The notes beneath the pieces were generated by a model. It searched no databases. It saw nothing but the letters and a program-made list of their open reading frames with translations, and had not been told where the DNA came from. From Arabidopsis thaliana (taxonomy: Eukaryota > Streptophyta > Magnoliopsida > Brassicales > Brassicaceae), in NCBI RefSeq assembly GCF_000001735.4, contig NC_003074.8, forward strand, positions 18,111,261-18,175,260: a stretch of 64,000 nt of DNA. The letters run 5' to 3'. Shown here piece after piece: positions 61,532 through 64,000 of this stretch (position 1 is the first letter of the stretch; every line of letters begins with the position of its first letter). A program made the translations under genes and the position numbers.

Positions 61532-61877
61532 TTCCAAGTAGTAAGCCCATGAGAAAAGACTACTCTGCTTCTGAATATGCTGGATTGGATTTGGTTTTAA
61601 ATCAACCCTAAAAAGCCATCGGTCTCTCATACGTAAAGTCACTCGTCGATAGTCGTCCTTCTTTTTCACCAGATCACGTGCTGGAGTGTGATGTCTAAGT
61701 GTTGTTGCTAATGCATTAGTTTTGATACTCTGTTAGGGTTTCCACTTTGGTTTATAACACAAGTCATTACTTTTGAAGCTGAAGTCGTACTGCGATAGCC
61801 GATAGCACTGGGAAGGCATTAAATCTGAAGGATTATTAGAGACTAGAGAGTTTTTTTTTAAATCTCTATTAACAACA
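61532..61877 (+). other. Upstream region of FBD copy 2
   Basis: Promoter and leader of the second FBD gene. The stretch near 61730 (CTGTTAGGGTTT) resembles 57618-57630 upstream of copy 1. No separate gene is seen. Confidence 0.45.
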
Positions 61878-63509
61878 ATGGAACAGCAATTGTATATATC
61901 TTTTGTTTCGTTAATGTTTTCTTTAGCTGAAAGATCCAACCCTAATTTTTTCAACCCTAAATTTCTTATATATATTTTTTCCTTTGATTTTTGACAGAAA
62001 AACTGATGGTTTAAATTTGAGTATTCGAGATGCCGTGAAGGAGGACCGAATCAGTGAGTTGCCTGAAGATTTGCTTCTACAGATATTGTCTGATATTCCA
62101 ACAGAAAATGTCATAGCCACGAGTGTTTTGTCTAAACGTTGGAGATCTCTTTGGAAGATGGTGCCAAATCTCACGTTTGATTTTACGTTTGATCCAAAGT
62201 ATCACCAAACATTTTCAGAGAATCTTTACAGGTCTTTGACTTCACATGAAGCTTCGGTTCTAGAAAGTTTGCAATTGAATTTCACACGTGGAATTGATGG
62301 TTTGAATATTGGAATGTGGATTGCAACTGCATATGTACGTCATGTTCGTAAATTGGTATTGGTTAGTTTCGGTGATGTGCGTGATAAGAGGGCTAGATTT
62401 CGGAGTGCTTTGTTTAACTTCAATGATACACTTGACATTTTGGAAATCCAGGATTATATTCTTTTAGACCTTCCTTCTCCGGTTTGCTTGAAGTCCCTTA
62501 GAGAGCTGCGCCTATACGAAGTACACTTCAAAGACGAAGCATCTGTTTGCAACCTTTTATGCGGCTGCCCTAGTCTTGAAGTTTTGTCCGTGCATAGAGA
62601 ACGCAATGTCGATGTGGAGACTTTTACTATTGTGGTGCCATCATTACAGAGACTAACCATATATGATTTTTGCATAGGAGGAGGTAAGGGAGGCTATGTG
62701 ATAAATGCTCCTTCTTTGAAATACTTGAACATTGTAGGGTTCGAGGGGCTTGATTTTTGTTTGATTGAGAATGCGCCAGAGCTGGTGGAGGCAGAAATCA
62801 GTGACGTTTCTCATATAGCTAATGAGAACATTCTAGAATCTCTAACTTCAGTGAAACGTCTGTCCTTAGAATCGCCAATAAAGGTAAATTATAAAATTTG
62901 AAGATTTTCACCGCAGGTTATCTCTGCTGTTGGACTAACACTGTCTTGTGTACTATTGTTGCCTGCCTCATGCACAGATTAAATTTCCTACCGGTAAAGT
63001 CTTCGATCAGCTAGTTTATTTAGATGTGCTTACAAAAGAAAGAGAGTGGTGGAATCTGCTTTCGAGAATGCTTGAGAGTTCTCCTAAATTGCAAATCCTC
63101 AAGCTCACCGGGGTAAGCAAGTTTATTAGCCAACTCTGTTTTTCTTTCTTTCCAGAACTCCACTTTAAGGTACTTTTTTTATTTTGTATTACATAAATTG
63201 CCTTGTTCTCAGCTATCTTGTATCGAAAAAGGTCTAGATGGACAGAATTGGAATCCACCAAAATGTGTACCGGAATGTTTGTTGTTCCATCTTGAGAAAT
63301 TCTTGTGGACAGGATACGAATGGCAACGAGGAGATGAGAAAGAAGTGGCCACATACATACTAGAAAACGCAAGACTGTTGAAGAAAGCAACTTTCTCCAC
63401 AAAACGCATTGATCTGGAAAATCTCGAAAAGAGACGTGAGATGCTCAACGAGTTGGCTAGTGTGGCCAGAGCTTCAGATTCATGTCATCTTGTGTTCCAT
63501 TCTATATAA
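61878..63509 (+). CDS. FBD-associated F-box / LRR protein, copy 2
   Basis: Four exons, 61878-61891, 61998-62883, 62978-63112 and 63213-63509, give 443 residues. The 14-nt first exon (MEQQ) joins exon 2 through TT|A; without this intron the frame is closed. The F-box is [20 protein letters not shown] with [17 protein letters not shown]. LRRs follow ([53 protein letters not shown]), and the FBD ends the protein ([39 protein letters not shown]). It is a tandem paralogue of 57819-59400 with the same exon structure, about 4.06 kb downstream. It probably acts as an SCF substrate receptor. Confidence 0.9.
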
Positions 63510-64000
63510 TCTCTTGAAATTTTACTATGTTGTTTTGGCCATTGGAAAATGTATAATTATCAGCTCTACCTATTTATAGGATGCTAATATTTGGTGACAT
63601 TTTGAGGAAGAGATTCAGAAGACAATTCAAGGAGTAGACTTAACAATGACTAAACAAGCTAGAACAAAAGAAAAAGATCATAACCAGTTAAATTGTAGGG
63701 GAATAATATTTATTCTCTTTCGTTTCAACTTTTACAAATCTAGTAGACTTTTATCTTAAGATTTTTTCTTCATTTCGTTTTTGGTATATATATTGTATGA
63801 GTTACAAATGTATATATTGATAAAATCTAAGTTTTGTTTGGTGGTAATTAATATAGCTAAGGAAAACTGTGCTTACTTACAACTTGTTTTGTATAGAAGT
63901 TGTCACCAAATACAGAGAAAAAAAGAGTGTAACATGAATAAGCCAAAGTATCTACTTAAGAAAGCACAAAAATGATAAAAGCAAGATGGTCTGCATTTCA
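63510..64000. other. 3' flank of FBD copy 2 to window end
   Basis: 3' UTR and AT-rich sequence. No gene is supported before the window ends. Confidence 0.45.

Overview
The window is plant nuclear DNA. It has AT-rich intergenic sequence, split genes with short GT-AG introns, R2R3-MYB, remorin, isoprenylated metal-binding and FBD F-box families, and no operons. From the protein sequences and gene order I recognise the Arabidopsis thaliana chromosome 3 interval near At3g48840-At3g49030. That identification is from memory and was not checked against a database. All exon coordinates were derived by hand from splice signals and reading-frame continuity.

Layout: 1-1.2 kb is repeat DNA, with a ~54-bp tandem repeat and then about twenty copies of a CTCAGCC-type motif in both orientations. 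1.4-2.95 kb holds an RRM gene on the minus strand embedded in duplicated and inverted pieces of the same family. Next come PHT3;2, a mitochondrial phosphate carrier (3.5-5.2 kb, minus); a 17-exon coiled-coil gene (6.4-10.6 kb, plus); CLPC2, a chloroplast Hsp100 chaperone (11.1-14.7 kb, minus); an F-box gene (16.6-17.7 kb, plus); MAPR3, a membrane haem/steroid-binding-like protein (18.4-20.1 kb, plus); SEND1, a structure-specific nuclease (20.6-25.0 kb, plus); a 3.1-kb gene-poor gap; MYB45 (28.1-29.3 kb, plus); RPS11A (29.8-30.9 kb, minus); and a remorin (31.6-32.9 kb, minus). A 3.8-kb gap follows, carrying a 362-bp CACTA-type element and a 585-bp Helitron.

The second half holds a GH28 polygalacturonase-like gene (36.8-38.7 kb, plus), RPL13C (39.2-40.2 kb, minus), a HIPP metal-binding protein (41.1-42.0 kb, minus), a GT90 glycosyltransferase (44.1-47.0 kb, plus), AAE3 oxalyl-CoA synthetase (47.8-50.0 kb, minus), an RNA polymerase III RPC82-type subunit (51.6-54.6 kb, plus), RPL13B/BBC1 (55.7-56.8 kb, minus), and two tandem FBD F-box/LRR genes (57.8-59.4 and 61.9-63.5 kb, plus). 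The two F-box genes are separated by a truncated and a complete Helitron-like element.

The genes are independent single-gene units. The only functional grouping is the translation-related set (RPS11A, RPL13C, RPL13B, Pol III subunit). RPS11A, RPL13B and the Pol III subunit carry telo-box and/or GGCCCA-type promoter motifs, and RPL13C has a telo-box. I found no convincing new multigene system. The most unusual structures are the RRM fragment cluster with its perfect 36-bp stem, the CTCAGCC motif field, a SEND1 exon fragment upstream of SEND1, an internal duplication in the CLPC2 transit peptide, and a 40-bp direct repeat bracketing a broken Helitron.
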